Part shown: piece after piece, positions 35,521 through 46,639 of the stretch
Layout: each line of letters opens with the position of its first letter
Position numbering within the stretch: position 1 is the stretch's first letter
From: Mesodorylaimus sp. YZB2_4
Taxonomy: Eukaryota > Nematoda > Enoplea > Dorylaimida > Dorylaimidae
Direction of reading: 5' to 3'
Assembly: GCA_030248295.1 (NCBI GenBank)
Contig: JASANH010000999.1
Location: forward strand, 186,001-250,000
Length of the DNA: 64,000 bases
Translations under genes and position numbers: made by a program
The notes under the pieces: generated by a model
Told to the model about the DNA's origin: nothing
The model's input: the letters and a program-made list of their open reading frames with translations, nothing else
The model's database searches: none

Positions 35521-37499
35521 TTTCTAAGCGCCTTCTTGCTAGGAATGGAATAGCAATTCAGTAATTCCAGTCTCGCAGTTAGTCAGGAGCCTGGACTTTG
35601 AGAGCATTTACCCGTAGGAAGTCTGCGAGCTTTTCACCCCGCACTCCTTTCTTGGCTGCTTTAGTCCGGGAGATGCTCTAATCCATGGGATGCTAGTGCT
35701 GACACAGGTGGGTGCGTGGCGAAGCCGTCAGAGAGAGCCTGGTAGTAAAGCTGGTGCCTTGCCAAGTTTATCAGATCGTGACTGCTGGTCGGCTACAGAA
35801 TAGGCGGCTTGGAAGTCTAGTGGGGAGAAGGGGCACTGCCAAATTGTCAATTATTGCGCTGATAGAGCCATAAAAGACATGAAATAAAACACTTCTAATG
35901 AAGAAGAGGTTCGATACGCATTGTCGCTGTTAATCTTGTACAGCAGGTATGTTTTCAAGTATTTTTGTCCATTGGAAAGTAAGCAAGTTCCACTGAATTT
36001 TTATGCAGTATCGCATCTCGCACAAAAATTTTGGACGTGCCCGATACAGTTGGCAGATACTTTATATATGATCAGACATGACAGAGCGCAGCACGAGTAT
36101 TCAGGGTACTGTACAGGTAAAAAAGGTTTGGTATTGTCTCTTTAATTGCTCCTTCCCGAACAGAGATTTTAAAGAAGCTTCTAGCGAAATGTTAGGAAGA
36201 AATCAATCGCGCATTATAATTAAGCTTTAGTGACAGATTTTTCATTATGCGCACATCTCACATGAGCTTGTTAAATTCAAACAAGGGCTTTAAAAGTAAA
36301 AAAAGCAACGTTTGCTCAACTTTTTATATCAAGTTTCGGCAACAGACTTTTAAAACCTCCTTCACAATAACAGCTGAGCCTTTATCGTGCCGCCTGGCCG
36401 GTACGCGGCCTTCTAGCGTTATTAGGTTCTGATTAGTTTTTCGCATAATTCATTCCCACTAACGAATGTCGCTCGTCGCTTCAAATCAGCAGGGCGTAAT
36501 CATCCTTGAGGGTGGAACGACACGTCATGCAATGACTGATTGCTGCGCATCAACACAGCGGAAAGGGAAAAATCATGGAATTCTAATCGACGCATGAGTG
36601 TGCGCTGCTATGATAATTCACTATTTTCAAATGAATATCGAAGGATGCTGAAAGCCCAAAAAAACGGCAGAGAGTCGTCTATTGTTCAAAAGAAGACAGC
36701 ATTGTTCGCTTTGGTAGGTAGCGATCAAGGATATGTAGAGTTCCGGGCTAAAAGGATTTTTGCAGAAAATAGGGAAAGTGGTCCACTCACAAATCTCTAT
36801 GCAAGCACACGTATTTTCTGTGCGATGCATATTCTGAATTGAGGGAGTATACAAATATGGCGGCATGATCTGCGACCTGTGCTCAGTTTGAAAGGTATAC
36901 TGTATAATGGCAGCGAAAGATTCACCCGCCACGCGTAATCGGCCACGACTTTGTTTAGAAGAATGTAAACACACTTATAGCACAAAAGTCAACCTAGTTC
37001 GGTATGCTGTAGTGTACTGTTATTAAAAAATCAACGAGGCGGTTAATCGGCATGTCGTGATGGTTCATCAGAGATTTTTTGAAGATAGCCCCATGTAACA
37101 CACTCTAAATAAAGAAATTTCATACTGTAATCGCAAAAGCAAATAATTCTTGCAGAATGTTCTGAAGTCAAAAAAGGCTCGACAAAAGTTTTAGTCTAGG
37201 CGTATTTCAACCTCAATCCGCTTTACGATACTCCCAGCACAGTATTTACCGTATGTCTCTTAATCAAGGCAAGACATATTTTAAATTAAAAAGACATATG
37301 AATACGTATTCAGTACCGGGACGAGAGATGCACCCATGATGGACAGCCCGAGCTGTTGACTACGGGTAAAATCAGGGTCGACTGCAAAAGAAATCAGTTT
37401 AAAGGAAGGTGTCCATTCAAAAGGGGGAATAGGCGGGGAAACGATTTTCACGACAGGGTTGGGGTGAAAATACGGCGCATATGCGGCGTCCAAACCTTC

Positions 37500-37850
37500 T
37501 TAAAAAAGCCGCGCGGAGACCATCATGCACATGCGTCTCTACTAGCATCTGCACATGAGGGCATCCTACAGACACTGACTTCCGCTCCACGTGTGGGCAC
37601 TGCTGGTTTTACAGCCAAGACTGTCTCCTCATTTGGCTTTTGTCTCTGCATTCTGAGGGAGTCACCCACAGTTTGCAGTGCAGGGTCAACGAGGATTCAT
37701 GGTTCGCAAACGATACACTGCAGATCGAACTCAGGACAAACCCACCGCACCTCCACCACCAGAGATCGAATCTGGGACAAACCCAGCAACTTGCTTGATA
37801 AGAACGCTGAAATCACAGCAGCACCGCGGCCGCCCGTCCGTAATGACTGT
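37500..37850 (-). mobile_element. SINE-like repeat in block A
   Basis: Inverted relative to 23,155: ends in GCACCGCGGCCGCC and carries GGTTCGCAAACGATACACTG and GGGACAAACCCAGC boxes. The 173-codon plus-strand ORF across this region (37,356-37,877) is almost unchanged in block B, but that only reflects DNA identity; it overlaps the SINE and is not taken as a gene. Confidence 0.55.
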
Positions 37851-39137
37851 ACTATTTATGCAGTTAACATACTGTGAGTGAGAAGTATTACGGTAACTGG
37901 ATCGGAAAAAATATTAGAAAGAGGACTCTTCGCATTTTATTCTCCGGGTCTCCTGCAAACTCACTTTTAGCTAGGAAAGAATTAGATATCGCCAAGGGCT
38001 GTGCGCCCCAGAAATACAAGGAAGGTTTCTCTGAAATTCTCCTCGGCTCATGCAATAAGGTCCTCAACTTGTGCGGCGAATAAATGATTCCCTCAGGTCG
38101 GGACTAACGGATAGGTCTTGCCAGTCACATAAATGACTAGACTTGCGATAAAGAAGATTCTGCAATCTAGCTATATATGAAAGAGTCGCGTTCAGTAAAG
38201 GTGGACGGTATTCTGGTACAATGCGCTTTTTTTAAGTGTCGAAGGCCCTTTGAACGCTTTCCTGCACTCACTGTGCAACAGCTAACTAGTGTTTTTCTTT
38301 TTCGCAGGGTGAACCTTTGGAAGGTAGTGCGGCAGTGCACACTTATTGAAATTTTCTCAATAGGGCATGAGATTTTCAGAGCCCCAAAAAGTCAACTAAT
38401 CACTGTCTTGTTCAGACTATAACCTTCTATGCAGCTCCTTTTAATGAGGCTAAAATTGTTAAGGAAAATTTTAACAGAATCTAAAGCTTTAGGGGAGTGA
38501 AATTGTGTCAGTTTACTTATATTACGCTGTCAAGGGATCAAACATATTCAAATGGCCGATATTTTCTGGTATCACAATGGTCTGATAAAAATCGCTCCTT
38601 TACTTCTTTTTTTCATAACGTTGCATAGTGCTTGCTGAAGCAATGATGTTTTAAACTCTGGAGAAAGGTGGTCTTTAAGAAAATATTTAGTCAAAGAGCT
38701 CGATTTTTCGATTCAGTATTTTCACTTTTCAGTAAAATGTGGAAGTGGTGGTGGCACAGCCAGGCGGAGAAAGATGCGGGGGAGAGATAGCTTGCTTTCC
38801 CTGTCTGGACTGTATTGATCCATTCTATACATAGAGTTGAAAAGAGGGTCATGAAAGTATTTACCTAGCAGCGGAAATACTGTAGACTCAAGCTATCTCA
38901 TTTGCATCTTACAAATGCGCAGCGGTGATAATGTCAAACGGACGAAAACATAAGTAATTTTTGGTTAGAAAGAGATGATTAAAGAATGAAAGAACAGCTA
39001 ATAAGTAAGCAAGGGCACGATCACGAAGACTACATGTTTTTCCAGTTGAAAGCGCCAAGTGAACTATTCGGTGCGGCTTCATTCCTTGCTCACCGTGTGT
39101 TCCAACGTTCTCCAAACCCCCGGCGGTTCAACTAGGT

Positions 39138-40254
39138 TCAACGGCCCCGGCGGCTCAACGTCATCTTATAAATCAATGTGCCATCATCGTTTTGGCTTCT
39201 GTACGTATTGGCCAACGAAGCGCTGTGGTCTTTGAAGGAAGAAGGCTTGCCGTTGTAATCGACCACTGACCTAACGCGCGCTAAATTCAAAAATTGCGCA
39301 CTCACCTAGTCACACCGACCGTTAGGAAAAAGTGGCTTTCTCTGAAATCCTGAAGTGTCATTCCGAATAAGGAAATCATGTTTAGCTCGCGAGCTAGCAA
39401 ATAGAAAGCCTCCGTGGCATTGACCAAATCCTCGACCAAGTTGTACTTCACAACGTTAGAGGTCTAGGATAGGCCGTCAAATTAAGAAAGACCTAAAATC
39501 ACCACACAATGCTTGGTGAGCGCATTGTTGGAGAATCAGGGCGGCTGAATCGTATTATGCTTTCTCACCTAAAACGTGGCCAAGTAATGATGACGGAAAT
39601 GGAACGAGTTGTGAGCCATATCTTCGTTTCCTGTAACCTTTTGCGGTAGAAAAAAATGCAATGATCCTGTTCAGACATCTTCGTACAATGACGAGGAAAA
39701 CAGACAAGAATTAGTGGGTCAACTGGAGAAAAAAACTTCCTTTTACCTCCGCAAATTTCGGCCACAGCGGCATTATCGTTTTGACTAATGTGAATTTGAT
39801 GAACGTCATAGCGAGGAAAAGACAAGACCAATTTGCCTTCGCTAAGCAGTTTTATTTGACGCGCCAGGGCCTGCGGCCAAAGGCGTTGCAGCTTGACGTG
39901 CATTACCGATTCAGTGACCAGAAGCTGATAATCGGAGACAGTTTTGTCGGCGATTGCGGGAAAATCGCTACTATTGACAGTCATCTCGTTGCTAGAATAA
40001 AAAGTGAGGATTTTAAGTTCATCTCAGTCAGTCTGACCATCGCTGTTCATGATGTACTTACCGGAACGTTGTATCCGGTGGGAAAAAGTTGGGGCTCAGC
40101 GAATTCTCGTCAATTATCCTGCTTATCAAACTGACTGAACGAAAACCAGAAAACAGGACGGCCCTTTTTTGAAGATTCGACTCGATTCCCAGTTCCATAC
40201 GATTGGTAATCGTGTCGGCGTCACTCTCACGATCCAATAGCCACAAACCTTTCG
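39138..40254 (-). CDS. 3' half of an unrecognised multi-exon gene
   Basis: Five minus-strand exons join in phase: 40254-40062, 39991-39747, 39630-39569, 39463-39306 and 39270-39138, ending in TGA. Donors are GTAAGT, GTAAAA, GTGAGA and GTGAGT; acceptors end TTCTAG, TTACAG, TCCTAG and GTTAG. The reading is protein-like, with L-W-L-L-D-R-E-S-D, L-L-V-T-E-S and D-F-R-E-S-H-F-F motifs, but I do not recognise the family. The exon at 39,569 ends with an in-frame TAG immediately before its GTGAGA donor, and the next exon continues in the only open phase. Either that TAG is a point change, or the protein ends there. Further exons probably lie upstream to 41,345. Confidence 0.5.
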
Positions 40255-40303
40255 CTTAACAAGAAATGCTTGTGATCTTCGCTAAGAAGAAAGCAAAATA
40301 CGC

Positions 40304-41345
40304 TTATGCGTAGCTAATAGTTAGGCATTGTTTTTGGACACGCATATCGTACCCGAGATTAGTCAAAAAAACTTGTGTAATGGAAGCTTTGTTGAGTGGC
40401 TGGTGTGTGACCTGGAAGAAGGCACTGATCAGGAAACACCAGTTTTGCTCAGTTTCAATAAAGTACATACCATTAAATAATAATGCCACTCGTTTGAACA
40501 GAGTGTTGATTAGCAATAGCGCCACAGAGACTCGATCTGTGGCTTGAAGATTTGAACCATCAACCCTCACAATTTTACACGGATTTCCAAAACCTGTCGA
40601 ACAAAGACACCACCCTTTTCGAAGTACCCTTGGGTGGAACATTGACGCTTATCACTCTGTTACCTGAAAAGTGAGGCGAGATTATACTTTGGCATCACGA
40701 ACGAATATCCTGCTTGAAGAGAACTGGTTACCTTTGACTGGAAAAACGCTACTGGACAAAATAGGCTCCTGCCAGCTGCTTTCCACATCTTTTTGCGACG
40801 GTAGGACAACGTAGTACAATTGCCGGAGACTCGAAACTGTTCCAGTGTACGTGCCAGCAGTTACAGCTTCCTGAAAAGCGACACGGTTTTTTACACAGTA
40901 ACCAATGCAGACACCCTATACGCAAGCCTACTTCCACAGTTTCATCAGCGACAGCTCTGGCGTGGGCCCCTTCTTCACCATCAACATTAGAAGAAGTCAT
41001 TTTCCGACCTGGTCTTTTCACGCATTTCCTACCATTGCTACCGTTGCTACTCGCTTCCCTAGCAAGCGTCCTCGTTGACGTCGAACTCTCTTTTACAGCT
41101 TTCATTTTTCTCGAAATGAGTGTGGCCCTCGTCACCGTCTTCACCGTCCTCAGATTCGTTGCCAACAGTGTCTGAGAAGCAAACTGATTTCTTTGTTTTC
41201 TTCTGGTTTAAAGTTCGGCGTTGCTGGCTCCTTCGCTTAGCAGCAGCAGCAAAGTAAGCGCGTCTGAGGGCTTTGTAATTTGACTCCTGGCCGTCGTTAT
41301 CCGAGCTATCCGACGAAAAACCCTCACCGTCGGCGTTCAAATATT
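40304..41345 (-). CDS. Probable 5' exons of the same unrecognised gene
   Basis: The minus strand from about 41,345 to 41,060 encodes an acidic, Ser-rich segment with a poly-Ala run and basic K-K-T-K-K-S-V-C-F, the latter resembling a PP1-docking motif. A frame change near 41,100 leads into a basic stretch that runs to about 40,880. An exon with a clean TTTTCAG acceptor follows (40,872-40,742, V-T-A-G-T-Y-T-G-T and Q-L-Y-Y-V-V-L-P), then 40,673 onward (V-I-S-V-N-V-P-P-K-G) and an open frame at 40,304-40,642. I could not connect these without one shift, so the model is uncertain. It lies between blocks A and B and has the same strand as the exons at 39.1-40.3 kb. Confidence 0.35.
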
Positions 41346-42628
41346 CGTCGATCGGGAAAGATCGATGCCTTACAGGTTGACGAGCAACAAATTTTGCCGC
41401 AGCCGTGGCGTGGCTGGCATTCTTCTACCTCTACAGAATTTGGTCCAGCCAATCCCAAGCTCACCGGCAAGCCGGCTGTCGTTCAAGCTGTCGAGTCCGT
41501 ATGAACAAATGTTAAATAATTTTTTGAAAAATGCTAGGGCGTCCCCTGAAATCGAAGCGCACAGCCGCAGCAGCGTGAGAAATGAGTAAGGGCTACGTAT
41601 TCAAGGATGGGCTAGGCTAAACAACCTGGTCCAGAACATCCGACTAGCTACTATCAATACTAAGACAATGACTAGCCTTAGTCGAGAACTGCCTGATAAA
41701 ATCGCTTAAAGATGTGTCGATATCGCTTACATTCAGGTAACGAAATGGAATAGATCGCAGGAAGCTGATATGGCTTATCTACCACGCGACAAAAAACACT
41801 AAAAATGGCATAGTGGTGGCCGTCAAGGCTGGGAACAACATCCTCCACATTCTATCATGCCACACACCGCAGGCGGCCTCCACCGACCATTAGAAATATT
41901 TGAGACACCTACGGAGCTTCCATCAGGATGAACTGCTGGGAATTGGTGGTGACTTTAGTGGCCACGTTGGTGACAGGAGGGATGGTTTCGAACATAGGCA
42001 TGGCGGGCAGGCGCGAGGCGCCCGACCCTCTCTAAGCGCCTTCTTGTTAGGGATGGTATAGCAGTTCAGTAATTCCAGTCTCGCAGTCAGGGGCCTGGAC
42101 TTTTAGAGCATTTAGGAAGTCTGCGCGCTTTTCACCCCCGCTCTCCTTTCTTGGCTGCTTAAGTCCAGTATTTACTTCTTTGCTCGCTCTAATCCATGGG
42201 GTGCTAGTGCTGACACAGGTGGGTGCGTAGCGAAGCCGTCAGAGAGCCTGGTAGTAAAGCTAGTGCCTCACAGCCTTGCTAAGTTTATCAGATCGTGGCT
42301 GCTGGTCGGCTACAGAATAGACGGGTAGGAAATCTTGTGGGTAGAAGGGGCACGTCTAAATTATTGTTTTATTGCGCTGATATGAAAGACATAAAATGAA
42401 ACACGTCTAATGAAGCAGAGGGTTGATACGCATTGTCGCTGTCAATCTTGTACAGCAGGTATGTTTTCATGTATTTTTGTCCATTGGAAAGTAAGCAAGT
42501 TCCAGTGAATTTTTGTGCAGTATCGCATCTCGCACAAAAATTTTGACGTGCCCGATACAGTTGGCACATACTGTGTATATTATAATTGGACATGACAGAG
42601 CACATGTATGAGTATTCGGGGGTACTGT

Positions 42629-43699
42629 TAGCGTATATAGCGTTAACGACAACGATAACGATATTATGTCGTTAACGACATCTTTCCAACGTCGTTAACG
42701 AAACGATGACGATAACAATATTTGTTTTAGAAAACGATATTATATCGTCAATTATACCGTTAGTTCTTAGCTCCAAATTTTTAATTTCTTATGCTTTAGG
42801 GTACGGTATTAAGCATGGTCACAGGATATCACTGTGACTAAATGAAGCGCTGTATCAGTCTCCCAGAACCTCACATTTTTGCTGACCAAAAAACTGCACC
42901 AGACGCGGCGTGAGAGAGCACCTGCATTACTGGAGTGTCTAGAATGTCAGAGCGTTCTGCAAGATGTCAGAAATGATTGTAGAATGAGCAAGCAAAAAGT
43001 TAAAAACCTCCAATGACGTTGATTAACGGGGAATGTTGACAGTATTTTGATAAGACTTGTGACTGGACAGCAGAAGTCCATTTTGCACTCGACGTTGTAA
43101 AATTAAGAAACCCATCCTATGGATACGATGCAGATCATACATCCTCGATCAAATTGTACTACAAAAACGTTGAAGGAAGCTTGAGAGCGAGCATGAATCT
43201 GGTAGTTTTTCTCCTCAGTGTCGCTGTTTCTGCTGCAATGGTGGACAATGATGGGAAAGGTGATAGGCCATAAGGGAAAATTGACCAGAGAGCCAGATTC
43301 CATGGACATGGATGGGGATTCAGGCCGCCATTCGGTCAAGGAAGCAGACCCCAGTTTGTGCGGCCACAATCTGGTCAGAGGAGCAGAACATCATCTGGAC
43401 AAAGGGGGCCGACCAAGTGCAGCAATATAGGTGGTTCTTCAAATTGAAACAGTGGACTGGCAGACCTCCTAGGAAGCGCCAGAAGACTTTCCCCCGGTTT
43501 CTGAGCTTACTAAGCAGCATTTTTTGCTTTTTCTCCTTTTTCCCATTTTTTGCGAGTTTTCTGCGAAAAAACGATATTTAACGCGTTAACGATATATTCT
43601 GAGAACCCGTTAACGATTAACGATAACGATATTTTTGGGCATATCGTTAACGAACGATAACGATAACTATATCATTTTCCATTAACGATGTATACGTTA
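42629..43699. mobile_element. Non-autonomous hAT-like element carrying a captured ORF
   Basis: It starts TAGCGTATATAGCG and ends CGATGTATACGTTA, i.e. inverted repeats fitting the hAT end rule (YARNG). It is flanked by an exact 8-bp duplication GGTACTGT (42,621-42,628 and 43,700-43,707). Copies A (36,105-36,112) and C (about 52,195) hold the empty site once. Both subterminal regions are rich in CGTTAACG/AACGATAACGATAT words. No transposase is present. The middle (43,110-43,560) is unlike the ends and contains a secreted-peptide-like frame. Confidence 0.85.
43193..43447 (+). pseudogene. Signal-peptide ORF inside the hAT-like element
   Basis: From ATG 43193 the frame encodes a textbook signal peptide (MNLVVFLLSVAVSAA) and a short acidic piece, stops at TAA 43271-43273, and then stays open in the same phase to TGA 43445-43447. 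The downstream part is rich in Gly, Arg, Pro, Phe and Gln (for example R-F-H-G-H-G-W-G-F-R-P-P-F-G), with one Cys. This looks like the precursor of a small secreted basic peptide, split by one stop. Composition resembles Gly/Arg/Pro-rich antimicrobial peptides, but no family is recognised. It appears to be host sequence captured by the element. Confidence 0.5.
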
Positions 43700-44879
43700 G
43701 GTACTGTAGAGAAAACATGTTTGGTGCAGCATTGTCCCTTTAATTTGCTCCTTCCCCATCAGAGATTTTAAAAAGGCTTGTAACGAAAGCTCAGGAAGAA
43801 ATAAATCGCGCGCTATTATTAAGCTCTAGTGACAGATTTTTCATTATGCGCACATCTCAAATGAGCTTGTTAAATTCAAAGAAGGACCTTAATAATAAAA
43901 AAGCAATGTTTGCTCAACTTTTTACATCAAGTTTGGGCAACAAACCTTTTGAATCATCCTTTACAATAACAGCTGATAAACGTGGCCTTTATCGTGCCGC
44001 CTGGCCGGTACGCGGCCTTCTAGCGTTATTAGGTTCTGATTAGTTTTCGCATAATTCATTCCCACTAACGAATGTCGCTCGTCGCTTCAAATCAGCAGGG
44101 CGTAATCATCCATTGCCTAAGCAATGGAGCCACATGTCGACTCGAGCCTTTTATTCCGCCTTGCCCACATCACTAGGCTCTGCTTTTCGCACTTGAGGGT
44201 GGAACGACACATCATGCAATGACTGATTGCTGCGCATCAAAAGCAGCGAAAAGGTAAATTCATGGAATTCTCAAATCGATACATGAGTGTGCGCTGCCAT
44301 GATAATTCACCATTTTCAAATTAATATTCAAGGATGCTGGAGGCAGATAAACAGCGGCAGAGAGTCGTCAATTGTTCAATAGGAACACAGAATTTTTGCT
44401 TTGGTAGGTAGCGATCAAGGATATGTAGAGTTCCGGGCTAAAAGGATTTTTGCAGAAAATAGGGAAAGTGGTCCACTCACAAATCTCTATGCAAGCACAC
44501 GTATTTTCTGTGCGATGCACGCGTACTGTATGTTCTGAGCGTATAGTCCCCCCTGCATATGCTGCATTGAGGGACTATACAATCAACGTACAATCAACTG
44601 TAGTTGCTTTGTACAATCAACGAGGCGGTTCATCGGCATGTGGTAATGGTTCATCAAAGATTTTGTGAAGATAGAAAGACATATGAATACGTATTCAGTC
44701 ACGGGACGAGAGATCCAACCATTATGGACAGCCCGAGCTGTTGACTACGGGTAAAATCAGGGTCGACTGCAAAAGAAATCAGCTTAAAGGAAGGGGTCCA
44801 TTCAAAAGGGGGAATAGGCGGGGAAACGATTTTCACGACAGGGTTGGGGTGAAAATACGGCGCATATGCGGCGTCCAAA

Positions 44880-45235
44880 CCTTCTTAAAAAAGCCGCGCG
44901 GAGACCATCATGCACATGCGTCTCTACTAGCATCTGCACATGAGGGCATCCTACAGACACTGACTTCCGCTCCACGTGTGGGCACTGCTGGTTTTACAGC
45001 CAAGACTGTCTCCTCATTTGGCTTTTGTCTCTGCATTCTGAGGGAGTCACCCACAGTTTGCAGTGCAGGGTCAACGAGGATTCATGATTCGCAAACGATA
45101 CACTGGAGATCGAACCCAGGACAAACCCACCGCACCTGCATCACCAGAGATCGAATCTGGGACAAACTCAGCCACTTGCTCGAAATCAGGAACGCCGAAA
45201 TCACAGCACCACCGCGGCCGCCTGCCAGTGATGAC
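44880..45235 (-). mobile_element. SINE-like repeat in block B
   Basis: Same family and orientation as 37,500-37,850, with a few differences (ATGATTCGCAAACGATACAC, CCACCGCGGCCGCC). The long ORF 44,741-45,262 runs over it and is not taken as a gene. Confidence 0.55.
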
Positions 45236-46639
45236 TGCACTTATCGAGTTGCCATACAGTAAGTGAGAAGTACTACGGTTGTCGCTACCTGAAAATCACA
45301 TTTGTGTGCGCTACCATAGGGTTTCCAGCTCATTGATGCGCTTCTCGCCATACGATGTGTTTTATCAGTTCCTGATGATGTCTTGAGATAAGACGAAAGG
45401 TCGAAAATGCAATAAATGATGTATAATTTGAGTATTTTATTGGTCTTCTTGTTCCTTTGGAAATGTCGCTTTAAATACGTCTCAATTCCTACTTGAGTAC
45501 TACAGTAACAAGGTCGGAAAAAATTTTAAAAAGATGAGGGAGACGATTCTTTGCATTCCAGGTCTCCTACAAACTCATTTTTAGCTAGGAAAGCATTAAA
45601 TATCGCCCCAGAAATACAAGAACAGTTTTTCTGAAATTCTCCTTGGCTCATGCAATAAGTTCCTCAACTTGTGTGGCGAATAAATGATTTTTTCAGGTCG
45701 GGCCTAACGGATAGGTCTTGCCAGTCACACAAATGACTAGACTTGCGATAAAGAAGATTCTGCAATCTAGCTATATATGAAAGATTCGCGTTCAGTAAAG
45801 GTGGACGGTATTCTGGTACAATGCGCTTTTTTTAAGTGTCGAAGGCCCTTTGAACGCTTTCCTGCACTTACTGTGCAACAGCTAACTAGTGTTTTTCTTT
45901 TTCGCAGGGTGAACCTTTGGAAGGTAGTGCGGCAGTGCACACTTATTGAAATTTTCTCAATAGGGCATGAGATTTTCAGAGCCCCAAAAAGCCAACTAAT
46001 CACCGTCTTGTTTAGACTATAACCTTCTATGCAGCTCCTTTTAATGAGGCTAAAATTGTTGGGGAAAATTTTAACAGAATCTAAAGCTTTAGGGGGAGTC
46101 AAATTCTGTCAGTTTATTTAACGCTGGGATCAAACATGTACAGATGACCAATATTTTCGGGTTATCACAGTGGTATGATAAAAATCACTTCTTTACTTCG
46201 TCTTCTTTTTGTAACGTTGAATAGTGCTTGCTGGAGCAACGACGGTCAAACTCTGGGGAAAGGTAGTCTTCAAGAAAATATCTAGTTAAAGAGTTCGATT
46301 TTTCGATTCAGTATTTTCACTTTTCAGTAAAATGTGGAAGTGGTGGTGGCACAGCCAGGCGGAGAAAGATGCGGGGGAGAGATAGCTTGCTTTCCCTGTC
46401 TGGACTGTATTGATCCATTCTATACATAGAGTTGAAAAGAGGGTCATGAAAGTATTTACCTAGCAGCGGAAATACTGTAGACTCAAGCTATCTCATTTGC
46501 ATCTTACAAATGCGCAGCGGTGATAATGTCAAACGGACGAAAACATGAGTAGGTAATTTTTGGTTAGAAAGAGATGATTAAAGAATGAAAGAAGAGCTAA
46601 TAAGTAAGCAAGGGCACGATCACGAAGACTACATGTTTT

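Larger units (their letters stand above)
31828..39040 (+). repeat. Large repeat block, copy A
   Basis: The left part (31,828-33,728) matches 48,890-50,590, and the right part (34,814-39,040) matches both 41,440-46,640 and 50,590-55,330. A mariner copy separates the two parts, and copy C shows them joined without it. The right end stops at CTACATGTTTTT, exactly where copy B also stops. RTE-type endonuclease remains lie at 35,090-35,520. The rest (35,520-39,040) is non-coding apart from ORFs shared with the other copies. Confidence 0.85.

Noticed and set aside
37356-37877. 173-codon ORF conserved in block B (44,741-45,262) as a gene
   Set aside because: Conservation equals DNA identity of the repeat blocks; the ORF runs across a SINE-like repeat and shows no domain, and block C does not keep it.
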